From: Sphingobacterium mizutaii
GTDB lineage: Bacteria > Bacteroidota > Bacteroidia > Sphingobacteriales > Sphingobacteriaceae
Length of the DNA: 64,000 nucleotides
Direction: 5' to 3'
Assembly: GCF_900187125.1 (NCBI RefSeq)
Contig: NZ_LT906468.1
Span: 744,001-808,000, forward strand
Part shown: in pieces, positions 25,851 to 33,866 of the stretch
Layout: the number at the start of each line of letters is the position of its first letter
Position numbering within the stretch: the stretch's first letter is position 1
Translations under genes and position numbers: made by a program
The notes under the pieces: model-generated
The model's input: the letters and a program-made list of their open reading frames with translations, nothing else
Told to the model about the DNA's origin: nothing
Databases searched by the model: none

Positions 25851-26438
25851 ATGGACGACCCCGGGCAGATATCGGAATATGGTAAGATACTCTTAATGGC
25901 TATCATTGGTATCGTATTGGTTTGTGCCACCATGTTCCTAGCTCGAATCTTGTCGCCGAAAAATCCTAATCCTATTAAATTAAGTACTTATGAGTGTGGT
26001 GAGGAAACCACAGGGACTTCTTGGGTACAGTTTAATCCGCGATTTTATGTGATTGCATTAGTATTCCTGCTGTTTGATGTGGAACTAATCTTTATTTTTC
26101 CATGGGCCACGGTGTTCGGGAATGCTGAACTCAATGCCATTGATCCGAGATGGGGCTGGTTTACTTTGGTTGAAATGGCAATTTTCTTAGCTGTTCTAAT
26201 CGTAGGCTTGCTCTATGTTTGGAAAAGTGGTGATATCAGTTGGATCAAGCCTAGGCATGTGAAACCTACCGTTGCGGTGGGCATTCCGGCTTCTGCTTAT
26301 GAGCAATTGAATGCACAGAATTATGTGGTAAAGGATTATAAGGAACAGGAGATTGAGGAAGTCTTGGCAGAGAAAGCAGCCTCTCCAGTAAAAATGGGAT
26401 TCAAGCCTAAGTTTAAGAAACCAAGTTCAGAATCATGA
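25851..26438 (+). CDS. nuoA: NADH-quinone oxidoreductase subunit A
   Basis: A small membrane subunit of respiratory complex I. Three membrane segments: residues about 13-33, 62-85 ([20 protein letters not shown], the diagnostic FDVE motif) and 100-120. [24 protein letters not shown] is the conserved loop with the Cys that moves between active and deactive states in relatives. The protein is 195 aa against about 120-150 in many bacteria, because of a charged C-terminal tail (about 130-195) with a lysine-rich end. It overlaps nuoB by four bases (ATGA). The rest of the nuo genes do not follow. Confidence 0.95.
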   Translation: MDDPGQISEYGKILLMAIIGIVLVCATMFLARILSPKNPNPIKLSTYECGEETTGTSWVQFNPRFYVIALVFLLFDVELIFIFPWATVFGNAELNAIDPRWGWFTLVEMAIFLAVLIVGLLYVWKSGDISWIKPRHVKPTVAVGIPASAYEQLNAQNYVVKDYKEQEIEEVLAEKAASPVKMGFKPKFKKPSSES

Positions 26439-26947
26439 GTTTAGACCAACAATTGCAACAAAATAATGGGGTAATCATCGCAAAGATGGATGACCTCTTA
26501 AATTGGGCTAGGTTATCCTCGATGTGGCCGATCAGTTTTGGTATTGCTTGCTGTGCCATTGAAATGATGGGCGCAATGGCGGCGACTTATGATTTGGATA
26601 GGTTAGGGGTATTCCCAAGGCCTTCGCCTAGGCAATCTGATGTAATGATCATTGCTGGAACGGTGACCTTTAAGATGGCAGATCGAATCAAGAAGCTCTA
26701 TGAGCAGATGCCTGATCCGAAATATGTTATCTCGATGGGTTCATGTTCCAATTGTGGCGGTCCTTATTGGCAGCATGGCTACCATGTGGTCAAAGGAGTT
26801 GATAAAATCATTCCTGTGGATGTATATGTGCAAGGTTGTCCTCCAAGACCTGAAGCACTTATCGGTGCATTTTTAGAATTACAGAAAAAAATAGAACAAC
26901 AGTCTTTGCTGAAAGGGGATATTTTCCCGGTGGAAGTAGAGCAATAA
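26435..26947 (+). CDS. nuoB: NADH-quinone oxidoreductase subunit B
   Basis: The complex I subunit that holds iron-sulfur cluster N2, the last electron carrier before quinone. The four cluster ligands are visible as Cys39-Cys40 ([11 protein letters not shown]), Cys104 ([10 protein letters not shown]) and Cys135 (VQGCPPRPE). 170 aa is normal. Translation is coupled to nuoA by an ATGA overlap. Instead of nuoC or nuoCD, purK follows after eight bases, so the AB pair is physically separated from the remaining complex I genes, which must lie elsewhere. Confidence 0.97.
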   Translation: MSLDQQLQQNNGVIIAKMDDLLNWARLSSMWPISFGIACCAIEMMGAMAATYDLDRLGVFPRPSPRQSDVMIIAGTVTFKMADRIKKLYEQMPDPKYVISMGSCSNCGGPYWQHGYHVVKGVDKIIPVDVYVQGCPPRPEALIGAFLELQKKIEQQSLLKGDIFPVEVEQ

Positions 26948-26955
26948 AATAATTT

Positions 26956-28098
26956 ATGGCAAAAGATTTTTATGGTGACTTGCGCCTTGGAATTTTAGGC
27001 GGAGGCCAGTTAGGTCGCATGCTTATCCAAGAAGCAATAAACTTTAATGTTAACATTCATGTTTTGGACCCGGATCCAAATGCTCCTTGCAAGAAATTGT
27101 GCAATCAATTTGAGGTAGGTTCGCTTGCTGATTTTGATACCGTATACAATTTCGGTAAGGATTTGGATATGGTAACGATTGAGATTGAGAAGGTGAATGT
27201 GGATGCGCTAGAAGCATTGGAAGAAGAAGGCGTTATGGTTTATCCGCAGTCTAGAGTGATCAGGTTGATTCAGGATAAAGGTTTGCAGAAGCAATTCTTT
27301 AAGCAAAATGATATCCCGACATCGGCATTCCAATTTATTTCCAATAAAGAAGGTTTGGCAAATTGCCAGATTGCATTGCCCTATATCCAAAAATTGCGTA
27401 AAGACGGTTATGATGGAAAAGGCGTGAAGAAAATTAGCACTCAAGCTGATTTTGAGACGGCATTTGATGCGCCGAGTATTGTAGAGGAGTTGGTTCCTTT
27501 TGAAAAGGAAATCGCTGTGATGGTAGCCCGCAATGATAAGGGAGAGATGATGACTTTTCCAATGGTAGAAATGGAATTCAATCCTCAGGTCAACTTGGTA
27601 GAGTTCCTAATTTCGCCTTCAACCTATTCTTTCGATATACAGATGAAAGCGGAAAGCATTGCGATGAAAATCGCGAATGACCTACAGATCGTTGGGGTAT
27701 TGGCAGTGGAGATGTTCTTGACGGCCGATGGAGATATTCTGGTTAATGAATTGGCGCCAAGACCGCATAATTCTGGTCACCAAACTATTGAAGGCAACTA
27801 TACTTCCCAATTTGGACAGCATTTAAGGGCTATCTTTAATTTACCATTGGGAAATACTGCTTCTAGAGCAAATGCCATTATGGTCAATCTATTGGGTGAG
27901 CCAGGTTATGAAGGGCTGGCAAGGTACGAAGGTATCGAGGAGGCTTTGGGCATTGAAGGGGTATATGTACATTTGTACGGTAAAAAATATACAAAACCTT
28001 TCCGCAAGATGGGACATGTGACGATTGTGAATCAGGATCGCGCAATCGCTATCGAAAACGCGAGAAAAGTTCAGGAATTGATCAAAGTAATTGCATAA
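26956..28098 (+). CDS. purK: 5-(carboxyamino)imidazole ribonucleotide synthase
   Basis: An ATP-grasp enzyme of purine synthesis, converting AIR, bicarbonate and ATP to N5-CAIR. The start has LGILGGGQLGRMLIQEA (residues about 10-26), typical of PurK, and the middle has KLRKDGYDGKGVKKI, IVEELVPFEKEIAVMVARN, and NELAPRPHNSGHQTIEG as substrate and Mg/ATP site. 380 aa is full length. It precedes purE, whose product uses N5-CAIR directly, and closely follows nuoB, so it probably shares the nuo transcript. Confidence 0.97.
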   Translation: MAKDFYGDLRLGILGGGQLGRMLIQEAINFNVNIHVLDPDPNAPCKKLCNQFEVGSLADFDTVYNFGKDLDMVTIEIEKVNVDALEALEEEGVMVYPQSRVIRLIQDKGLQKQFFKQNDIPTSAFQFISNKEGLANCQIALPYIQKLRKDGYDGKGVKKISTQADFETAFDAPSIVEELVPFEKEIAVMVARNDKGEMMTFPMVEMEFNPQVNLVEFLISPSTYSFDIQMKAESIAMKIANDLQIVGVLAVEMFLTADGDILVNELAPRPHNSGHQTIEGNYTSQFGQHLRAIFNLPLGNTASRANAIMVNLLGEPGYEGLARYEGIEEALGIEGVYVHLYGKKYTKPFRKMGHVTIVNQDRAIAIENARKVQELIKVIA

Positions 28099-28116
28099 TT
28101 TTTTATTCAGATAATA

Positions 28117-28617
28117 ATGGAAAACGCAAAAGTAGCTGTAATCATGGGCAGCAAGTCAGACTTGCCAGTGATGCAGGATGCCATTGAGGTTTTAAAATAT
28201 TTAGGGGTATCGTATGAAGTGAGCATCGTCTCGGCGCACCGTACTCCAAAACGTATGTTTGATTTTGCTGAACAAGCAGCAGGTCGTGGATTAAAGGTTA
28301 TCATTGCTGGAGCAGGTGGAGCTGCGCATTTACCGGGCATGGTTGCTTCCATTACCCATTTGCCTGTAATCGGCGTTCCGGTTAAGTCATCTAACTCGAT
28401 TGACGGCTGGGATTCGGTGCTATCTATCTTGCAGATGCCGAATGGTATTCCAGTGGCTACAGTGGCTTTAAATGCAGCAAAAAACGCTGGTATTCTTGCC
28501 GCTCAGATCTTGGCGACCAGTGATGAGCAGTTGGCAGCCAGAATTTTGGATTTCAAGAAAGAATTGAAGGAAAAAGTAGAAGAAAATGCGGAAGAGGTAG
28601 AACGCTTGGTGTTTTAG
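28117..28617 (+). CDS. purE: N5-carboxyaminoimidazole ribonucleotide mutase
   Basis: A class I PurE that rearranges N5-CAIR to CAIR in purine synthesis. VIMGSKSDLPVM (residues about 7-18), SAHRTPKRM and AGAGGAAHLPGMVAS with GVPVKS are the active-site segments; the His of SAHRTP is the proton donor/acceptor. 166 aa is normal. It starts 18 bases after purK and ends at a bidirectional terminator. Confidence 0.97.
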   Translation: MENAKVAVIMGSKSDLPVMQDAIEVLKYLGVSYEVSIVSAHRTPKRMFDFAEQAAGRGLKVIIAGAGGAAHLPGMVASITHLPVIGVPVKSSNSIDGWDSVLSILQMPNGIPVATVALNAAKNAGILAAQILATSDEQLAARILDFKKELKEKVEENAEEVERLVF

Positions 28618-28638
28618 TCTTCTTTTGAAAAGAAATAG

Positions 28639-28665
28639 AAAGGGCGGAATTTATTTCCGCCCTTT
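28639..28665. terminator. Bidirectional terminator between purE and the TIM-barrel gene
   Basis: An 11-bp stem AAAGGGCGGAA/TTCCGCCCTTT, 5-base loop, T/A-rich on both sides, placed between two convergent genes. Confidence 0.92.
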
Positions 28666-28670
28666 TCTTG

Positions 28671-29666
28671 TTATTTGAATGTCTTTTGAACATAATCGTA
28701 GCTCTTCTTGATGCTAGCGTATTTATCAGGTGAATAGATATCATCCTGTTCTACGAAAGCATATTTCAATCCACTTTCATTGGCGAACTGTGAAAGTGAA
28801 ATAAAGTCGATGCTACCGGATCCCACCTCGGCATATTTGATGCTTTTCATGGTTTCCATCAAGTCCAAAGAATCTCTCTTACCTGTTTTAGGATCAATTT
28901 TGTTGATCTCTAAAGGCGTGGAGAACGCTCTATCCATGTCCTTGATGTGCCATAATGGGAAGCGACCTGGGTGTTTAGAGAAATAAGATTGTGGGGTAAC
29001 ACCAGCTTTGGTGATCCAGTACATATCCAATTCAAAATCCACGAGGTCCTTTTCTGTAAATGCCAGGAGGACATCCAGGCCATTGGTTCCATTTCCGAAT
29101 TCCTTGAATTCCCAGAAGTGGTTGTGGTAGCCCATTTTGATGCCTGCTTTTTTGGACATTTCGCCGGCTTTGTTCAGCTGTTCGGCCATGTACTGATAGT
29201 CAGATTGATCAAGTTTATTCAACTTGTGCATAGGCGGGACAGGAGCAATGATATATTCCTGGCCTAGGTTATGCGCGATTTCGATGTATTTCTCAATGTT
29301 TTCTTTGTCAGTACTATCCTTATCTAGGTATTTACCTAGATCGTAGTGACCACTGTGGGTTTTCAGGTTATTGTCGTTCAGCATCTTTTTGAGTTCGTCA
29401 ACCGAAATTCCCCAGAATGTACTATTGTGCGGATCAGCACCGTAAGTTTCGACATGGGTATAGCCGACCTTAGCAACTGATTTTAATACTTCTTGAGGGT
29501 TTTGGGCGAGTAGTTCGCGAAGAGTGAATAACTGTAAACCGATGTTTTTAAGTGGAGAGCCTGATTTTTTGTTCAAGCTATCACAAGAAATCAAATGAGG
29601 AGCAACAAGACCACCAACTAATCCCATGCTCGCAAGCTTGAGGAAATTTCTTCTTGATTGTGTCAT
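28671..29666 (-). CDS. Tat-exported sugar phosphate isomerase/epimerase-like lipoprotein
   Basis: A 331-residue protein of the xylose-isomerase-like TIM-barrel superfamily (AP-endonuclease 2 fold). The N-terminus SRRNFLKLASMGLVGG is a twin-arginine signal, followed by APHLISC, a possible lipobox with Cys28, so the mature enzyme is probably an exported, lipid-anchored protein. Barrel strands with likely metal ligands are seen in YGADPHNS, SGHYDLGKY, GYHNHFWEF, FELDMYWITKAG, LWHIKDM and FVEQDDIY. Similar proteins are abundant in Bacteroidota and act on unknown sugars or inositols. Monocistronic, with terminators at both ends. Confidence 0.85.
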   Translation of the reverse strand: MTQSRRNFLKLASMGLVGGLVAPHLISCDSLNKKSGSPLKNIGLQLFTLRELLAQNPQEVLKSVAKVGYTHVETYGADPHNSTFWGISVDELKKMLNDNNLKTHSGHYDLGKYLDKDSTDKENIEKYIEIAHNLGQEYIIAPVPPMHKLNKLDQSDYQYMAEQLNKAGEMSKKAGIKMGYHNHFWEFKEFGNGTNGLDVLLAFTEKDLVDFELDMYWITKAGVTPQSYFSKHPGRFPLWHIKDMDRAFSTPLEINKIDPKTGKRDSLDLMETMKSIKYAEVGSGSIDFISLSQFANESGLKYAFVEQDDIYSPDKYASIKKSYDYVQKTFK

Positions 29667-29710
29667 GCAGAATGTTTTTATTAAATGAATATAGGTAAAT
29701 TTTTAATAAA

Positions 29711-29739
29711 AAAAGGATTCTTAATTTAAGAATCCTTTT
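29711..29739 (-). terminator. Terminator after frr
   Basis: A 13-bp stem (AAAAGGATTCTTA and complement) with a 3-base loop, 26 bases past the frr stop on the minus strand, with A-runs on the plus strand supplying the U-run. Confidence 0.88.
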
Positions 29740-29764
29740 AAGAATATTCTTTTAAAAGATCGAC

Positions 29765-30328
29765 TTAGATCGTCATGATATCTTTTTCTTTCAACTCAGC
29801 TAACTGGTCAACTTTTGCGATATAGGTATCGGTCAATTTTTGGACTTCAGCTTCACCTACCTTGATTTCATCTTCAGAAGCACCGTCATTTTTCAATTTC
29901 TTGATTTGCTCGTTAGAATCTTTACGGATGTTACGGATAGCAACACGGCCTTTTTCTGTTTCTTCTTTCACTTTCTTCACTAAATCACGACGACGTTCTT
30001 CAGTAAGTGGAGGAACCGCAAGGCGGATGATTGAACCGTCGTTTTGAGGGTTCAAACCGATGTTAGAGTCCATGATTGCCTTCTCGATAGTAGAAAGAAG
30101 GTTTTTTTCCCATGGTTGTACAACGATGGTTCTTGCATCTGGTGTGTTTATGTTGCTGACTTGTGATAGAGGCGTTGGCGTGCCGTAGTAATCAACATAA
30201 ATTCCATCAAGCATACCAGGACTAGCTTTACCTGCACGAATCTTGGTTAATTCAGATTCGGTATGAGCTACAGCTTTCGTCATACCATCTTTGCAGTCGT
30301 CCAGTTGAAGTGAAATTAATTCGTTCAT
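29765..30328 (-). CDS. frr: Ribosome recycling factor
   Basis: An L-shaped two-domain protein that splits post-termination ribosomes with EF-G. The long three-helix bundle is recognisable by MTKAVAHTESELTKIRAGKASPGML, VQPWEKNLLSTIEKAIMDSNIGLNPQNDGSIIRL, and PPLTEERRRDLVKKVKEETEKGRVAIRNIRKDSNEQIK. 187 aa is typical. It follows pyrH after 27 bases on the same strand, a widely conserved pairing. Confidence 0.98.
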   Translation of the reverse strand: MNELISLQLDDCKDGMTKAVAHTESELTKIRAGKASPGMLDGIYVDYYGTPTPLSQVSNINTPDARTIVVQPWEKNLLSTIEKAIMDSNIGLNPQNDGSIIRLAVPPLTEERRRDLVKKVKEETEKGRVAIRNIRKDSNEQIKKLKNDGASEDEIKVGEAEVQKLTDTYIAKVDQLAELKEKDIMTI

Positions 30329-30355
30329 ATCTTGATTATTATTTGCTTTTATTTA

Positions 30356-31060
30356 TTAACTAACCACTGTTCCAACATGTTCGCCATTGGCAAGTTTCAT
30401 TAAGTTGCCCGGTTTGTTCATGTCGAAAACGATAATAGGTAGGTTGTTTTCTTGGCAAAGGGTAAATGCGGTCATATCCATTACGTTCAATCCTTTTTCA
30501 TAGACATCAGTAAAGGTAATATGGTCGAATTTCTTCGCGGTAGGATCCTTCTCAGGGTCTGCAGTATAGATACCGTCTACACGCGTACCTTTAAGTACGG
30601 CGTCAGCATTGATTTCAATAGCACGTAGAGAAGCAGCAGTATCTGTGGTGAAGTATGGGTTACCTGTACCTGCACCGAAGATTACGATACGACCTTTTTC
30701 TAAGTGACGTACAGCACGTCTGCGAATAAATGGTTCACAGATCTGTTCCATCTTGATCGCTGTCAATAGGCGGGTTTTCATGCCTTCTTTTTCTAAGGCA
30801 TCTTGTAATGCCATCGAATTGATTACGGTTGCCAACATTCCCATGTAATCTGCTTGTACACGGTCCATACCAGCTTTTTCAGCGCTAAGGCCACGATAGA
30901 TGTTTCCTCCACCGATTACGATGGCGATTTCCATGCCTAAGCTATGAAGTTCCTGAATGTCTTGTGCGTATTGTTGAACACGATTAATGTCGATACCGTA
31001 GCTTTGCTCGCCCATTAAAGCTTCGCCACTAAGTTTAAGTAGGATGCGTTTGTATTTCAT
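30356..31060 (-). CDS. pyrH: UMP kinase
   Basis: A bacterial hexameric UMP kinase of the amino-acid kinase family, phosphorylating UMP to [25 protein letters not shown] (start), [30 protein letters not shown] helix, [16 protein letters not shown] and [16 protein letters not shown] are the characteristic segments. 234 aa is normal. It lies upstream of frr and downstream of bshA on the minus strand; the pyrH-frr pair is likely one transcript. Confidence 0.98.
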   Translation of the reverse strand: MKYKRILLKLSGEALMGEQSYGIDINRVQQYAQDIQELHSLGMEIAIVIGGGNIYRGLSAEKAGMDRVQADYMGMLATVINSMALQDALEKEGMKTRLLTAIKMEQICEPFIRRRAVRHLEKGRIVIFGAGTGNPYFTTDTAASLRAIEINADAVLKGTRVDGIYTADPEKDPTAKKFDHITFTDVYEKGLNVMDMTAFTLCQENNLPIIVFDMNKPGNLMKLANGEHVGTVVS

Positions 31061-31114
31061 ATTTGACTTTTTGGAGTAGTTCCAAAAGCCAAAGATATGA
31101 CTTTTTGCTTGCGA

Positions 31115-32263
31115 TTAATTAGATTTATTTCCTTTTTTTACCTTTTCGATTACCTGTGAATAAAATTCCTCGTAAATAGGGACGATTTTGCTCAGCTCAA
31201 AGTCCTTGGCTCGCTGTAATGCATTCTCCTTAAATTCATTCAGACGTTGGCAGTCCTCTAGGATATAGATGGAGTTTTTCGCCATATCATCAATATCACC
31301 TACATCGCTCAAGAATCCACTGAAACCTTCTTTGTTCAGTTCTGGCAATCCACCTGTATTGGAGGAAACCACAGGAACCTTACAAGCCATGGCCTCCAAA
31401 GCTGCCAATCCGAAGCTCTCTGAACCTGATGGCATCAAGAATAGGTCGGCAATGGAAAGGATTTCTTCAATCGCATCCTGTTTTCCTAAGAAACGGATAC
31501 AATCAGTAATATCCAATTCCCTTGCTAATTCTTCTGCATTTCTACGTTCTGGACCATCACCCACCATTAAAAGTTTGCTAGGTACTTTTTGGGTTACTTT
31601 ATGGAATATGCGAACTACATCTTCAACGCGTTTAACTTTCCTGAAATTGGAAGTATGCACGATGATGCGCTCTTGGTTTGGGGCAATTGCTTTTTTGAAG
31701 TGTTCGTGGTTCTTATTATGGAATCTATGTAGATCGATAAAGTTTGGAATGACCTTGATATCATTTGTAATATCGAAATAATCTAAGGTTTGTTCTCTTA
31801 AATTTTCAGAAACTGTGGTTACCCCATCTGATTTATTGATGGAGAAGGTAACGACTGGGCTAAAGCTTTTGTCTTTACCAACCAAAGTTATATCGGTTCC
31901 ATGCAGTGTGGTCACTACAGGGATATTGATGCCGTAAGTTTCAAGAATTTGTTTTGCTAAGAAAGCGACAGAGGCATGTGGGATTGCGTAATGCACATGT
32001 AGAAGGTCCAACCCTTCGAAACGTACGACATCCACCAATTTGCTGGCCAATGCTGTTTCGTAAGGAGGAAAATCAAATAGTGGATATTGGTTGATCGCTA
32101 CTTCATGATAGAATAAGTTCTCGGAGAAAAAATCTAATCTTGCAGGTTGGCTATAAGTGATAAAATGTACCTGATGTCCGTTGTTTGCTAATGCTTTACC
32201 CAGTTCGGTTGCGACTACACCACTTCCCCCAAAGGTTGGATAACATACAATGCCTATCTTCAT
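31115..32263 (-). CDS. bshA: N-acetyl-alpha-D-glucosaminyl L-malate synthase
   Basis: A GT-B-fold glycosyltransferase (GT4) that makes GlcNAc-malate from UDP-GlcNAc and L-malate, the first step of bacillithiol synthesis. MKIGIVCYPTFGGSGVVATELG at the start and HVHYAIPHASVAFLAKQIL, VTTLHGTDITLVG, TVSENLREQT, HTSNFRKVKRVEDV and MPSGSESFGLAALEAMACKVPVVSSNTGG are the BshA pattern. It implies that the organism uses bacillithiol as low-molecular-weight thiol. bshB and bshC are not in the window. Probably the first gene of a bshA-pyrH-frr unit. Confidence 0.95.
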   Translation of the reverse strand: MKIGIVCYPTFGGSGVVATELGKALANNGHQVHFITYSQPARLDFFSENLFYHEVAINQYPLFDFPPYETALASKLVDVVRFEGLDLLHVHYAIPHASVAFLAKQILETYGINIPVVTTLHGTDITLVGKDKSFSPVVTFSINKSDGVTTVSENLREQTLDYFDITNDIKVIPNFIDLHRFHNKNHEHFKKAIAPNQERIIVHTSNFRKVKRVEDVVRIFHKVTQKVPSKLLMVGDGPERRNAEELARELDITDCIRFLGKQDAIEEILSIADLFLMPSGSESFGLAALEAMACKVPVVSSNTGGLPELNKEGFSGFLSDVGDIDDMAKNSIYILEDCQRLNEFKENALQRAKDFELSKIVPIYEEFYSQVIEKVKKGNKSN

Positions 32264-32356
32264 ATTACTGTTTTTCGTTTCTTAAAGATAATAATGTCTC
32301 TATATAAGTCTTGTAAAATTTTTCACGGAAAGGGAAAAATTGTAATTTTATTACAA

Positions 32357-32767
32357 ATGCATGTAAATAAAGAACAGTTAATACAGGAATTGAGTTTTAA
32401 AACTTCGCGTTCCGGAGGTAAGGGGGGACAGAACGTCAATAAGGTATCGTCGAAGGTGATGTTGAATTGGGATGTGGAGAATTCATCGGTTTTTGACGAG
32501 GATCAGAAGGCTTTGATCAAGGAGCGATTGGCGAATAGGATTTCCAAGGAAGGCCTGTTGCAATTGGATTCCAGTATTGACCGAAGCCAGTTGAAGAATA
32601 AGGAATTGGTGATCGAGCGTTTTTTTAATGTATTAACCGATGCATTGAAGGTAGATGCCAAACGTCTGCCAACAAGGACCCCAAAATCTGTGATTTTGAA
32701 TCGATTGGACCGCAAGAAAAAACAAGCTTCGAAAAAAGCTGACCGACAATGGAGGTTTGAAGGATAA
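32357..32767 (+). CDS. arfB: Alternative ribosome-rescue factor ArfB / peptidyl-tRNA hydrolase
   Basis: A 136-residue release-factor-like protein that frees stalled ribosomes by hydrolysing peptidyl-tRNA. The catalytic GGQ is at residues 23-25 in SGGKGGQNVNKV, and the basic C-terminal tail (RLDRKKKQASKKADRQWRF) enters the empty mRNA channel. The ATG at 32357 gives the normal start MHVNKEQLIQELSFKTSRS. A longer frame from 32294 would add 21 atypical residues. Divergent from bshA. The downstream 700 bases are repeat DNA. Confidence 0.92.
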   Translation: MHVNKEQLIQELSFKTSRSGGKGGQNVNKVSSKVMLNWDVENSSVFDEDQKALIKERLANRISKEGLLQLDSSIDRSQLKNKELVIERFFNVLTDALKVDAKRLPTRTPKSVILNRLDRKKKQASKKADRQWRFEG

Positions 32768-32960
32768 GAGGATGGTACAAGATTTGGTTTTGAACCAGGA
32801 TTCCCTTCGGCGCCGCTGAGGGTACGGGATGGGAGGATAGACCAAGATCTGGTTTTATACCAGGATTTAAAAGATTCGAGGATAGACCATGATTATGGTC
32901 AAATGTCGCTGGAAAGCCCTCGATACTGTAGGGGCGTATCGAATACGCCCGCCCCATACA
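32765..32960 (-). repeat. 45-bp-family dispersed repeat, locus F
   Basis: TTGAACCAGGATTCCCTTCG, then the GGCGCCGCTGAGGG insert, GGGATGGGAGGATAGACCAA and ACCAGGATTTAAAAGATTCG. It ends with the palindrome GGGGCGTATCGAATACGCCC (32931-32950). The locus begins at the very end of arfB: its last codons (GGTTTGAAGGATAAGAGGAT) already resemble the repeat. Confidence 0.8.
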
Positions 32961-33039
32961 AACAAGAATTAATATAATTTTCTGATTAAAGAAATACCTC
33001 TATTTTCAAATTTTCATGCGTGCAATTTCTACAACTCAA

Positions 33040-33300
33040 ACCCACAGCGTGGGTGGAATATTTATAGAATTTGGATGTTTGGAATGGACAACCCCTAGCG
33101 GGGGTGAAATATTTTTCAATAAATCTTTCTGAAGAAAGAAAATAGTTTCCTCATCTTACGATTAAGGAATGAAATCAATCCTTAAAAAATAAAAAATAGA
33201 TTCTTCGTTTCACTCTGAATCCCTCTTTAGCTGTCGGTTTGATCTTGGTCCGTCAAGTGGGTGAGCGGAGTCGAACCCAATCCCATTCATCCTGGTTCAA
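33040..33300. repeat. Composite repeat remnant and 45-bp-family locus G
   Basis: Modules CACAGCGTGGGTGGAATATT, AACCCCTAGCGGGGGTGAAA, CCTCATCTTACGATTAAGGA and AAAATAGATTCTTCGTTTCA occur in the same order as at 24755-25035, followed at 33241 by ATCTTGGTCCGTCAAGTGGG and at 33290 by CATCCTGGTTCAAA. The 180 bases after it lead to the blaI operator. Confidence 0.75.
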
Positions 33301-33386
33301 ATTTCCTGATACATTTTTCCTTAATAACAAATCTCTCTTAAAAATAAACCTATTGATATACAGATTAATAGATGTATATTTTACCA

Positions 33387-33428
33387 TATAACTAACAATT
33401 TAGTTGTATAACTAAAAATTTAGTTATA
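33387..33428. promoter_or_regulatory. Tandem BlaI/MecI-type operators
   Basis: Two overlapping dyads: 33387-33410 (TATAACTAA...TTAGTTGTATA) and 33407-33428 (TATAACTAAA-AA-TTTAGTTATA, a 10-bp arm with a 2-base centre). BlaI-family repressors bind dyads of this AT-rich type as dimers. The site lies 57-98 bases before the regulator's ATG, where it would overlap the promoter, so autorepression is likely. Confidence 0.75.
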
Positions 33429-33484
33429 CATTAGTTTTATAATCGATTATAGGCAATATTGTCTTTTTAAATTTTCACAGAATA

Positions 33485-33856
33485 ATGAACGAGTTAAAAG
33501 AACTAACAAAGGCGGAGGAGCAAATCATGCACAGTCTATGGGAAATAGGGGGTGGATTTGTGAAGGATATCATTGAAATTTTGCCTGAACCGAAGCCAGC
33601 TTATAATACAGTATCAACCATTGTACGGATTCTCGAGACCAAGGGTTTTGTGGATCATGAGTCTTTTGGGAAGAGCCATCGCTATTTTCCAAAGATTGAA
33701 AAAGAAGAGTATAAGAAATTAATAACCGGAAAACTCTTACAAGGTTATTTTGAGAATTCTGCGAGTTCAATGCTTTCTTTCTTCTTGGAAGAGAAAAAGC
33801 TGGATGTGCAGGATTTGGATGAAATCATGAAACTTATTCAGAAGCATAAGAAATAA
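33485..33856 (+). CDS. BlaI/MecI/CopY-family transcriptional repressor
   Basis: A 123-residue winged-helix repressor: LTKAEEQIMHSLWEIGGGFVKDIIEILP, then PAYNTVSTIVRILETKGFVDHESFGKSHRYFP (recognition helix and wing, residues about 38-70), and a C-terminal dimerisation helix pair (EEYKKLITGKLLQGYFENSASSMLSFFLEEKKL). In the bla/mec paradigm, the partner membrane protease cleaves or inactivates the repressor when it senses a signal. The partner M56 gene begins ten bases downstream. No beta-lactamase gene is nearby, so the signal is probably something else in the cell envelope. Confidence 0.94.
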   Translation: MNELKELTKAEEQIMHSLWEIGGGFVKDIIEILPEPKPAYNTVSTIVRILETKGFVDHESFGKSHRYFPKIEKEEYKKLITGKLLQGYFENSASSMLSFFLEEKKLDVQDLDEIMKLIQKHKK

Positions 33857-33866
33857 AATTGAAGCT

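Noticed and set aside
31269..31781. 170-codon frame opposite bshA
   Set aside because: Antisense shadow of a well-supported gene; no independent signals.
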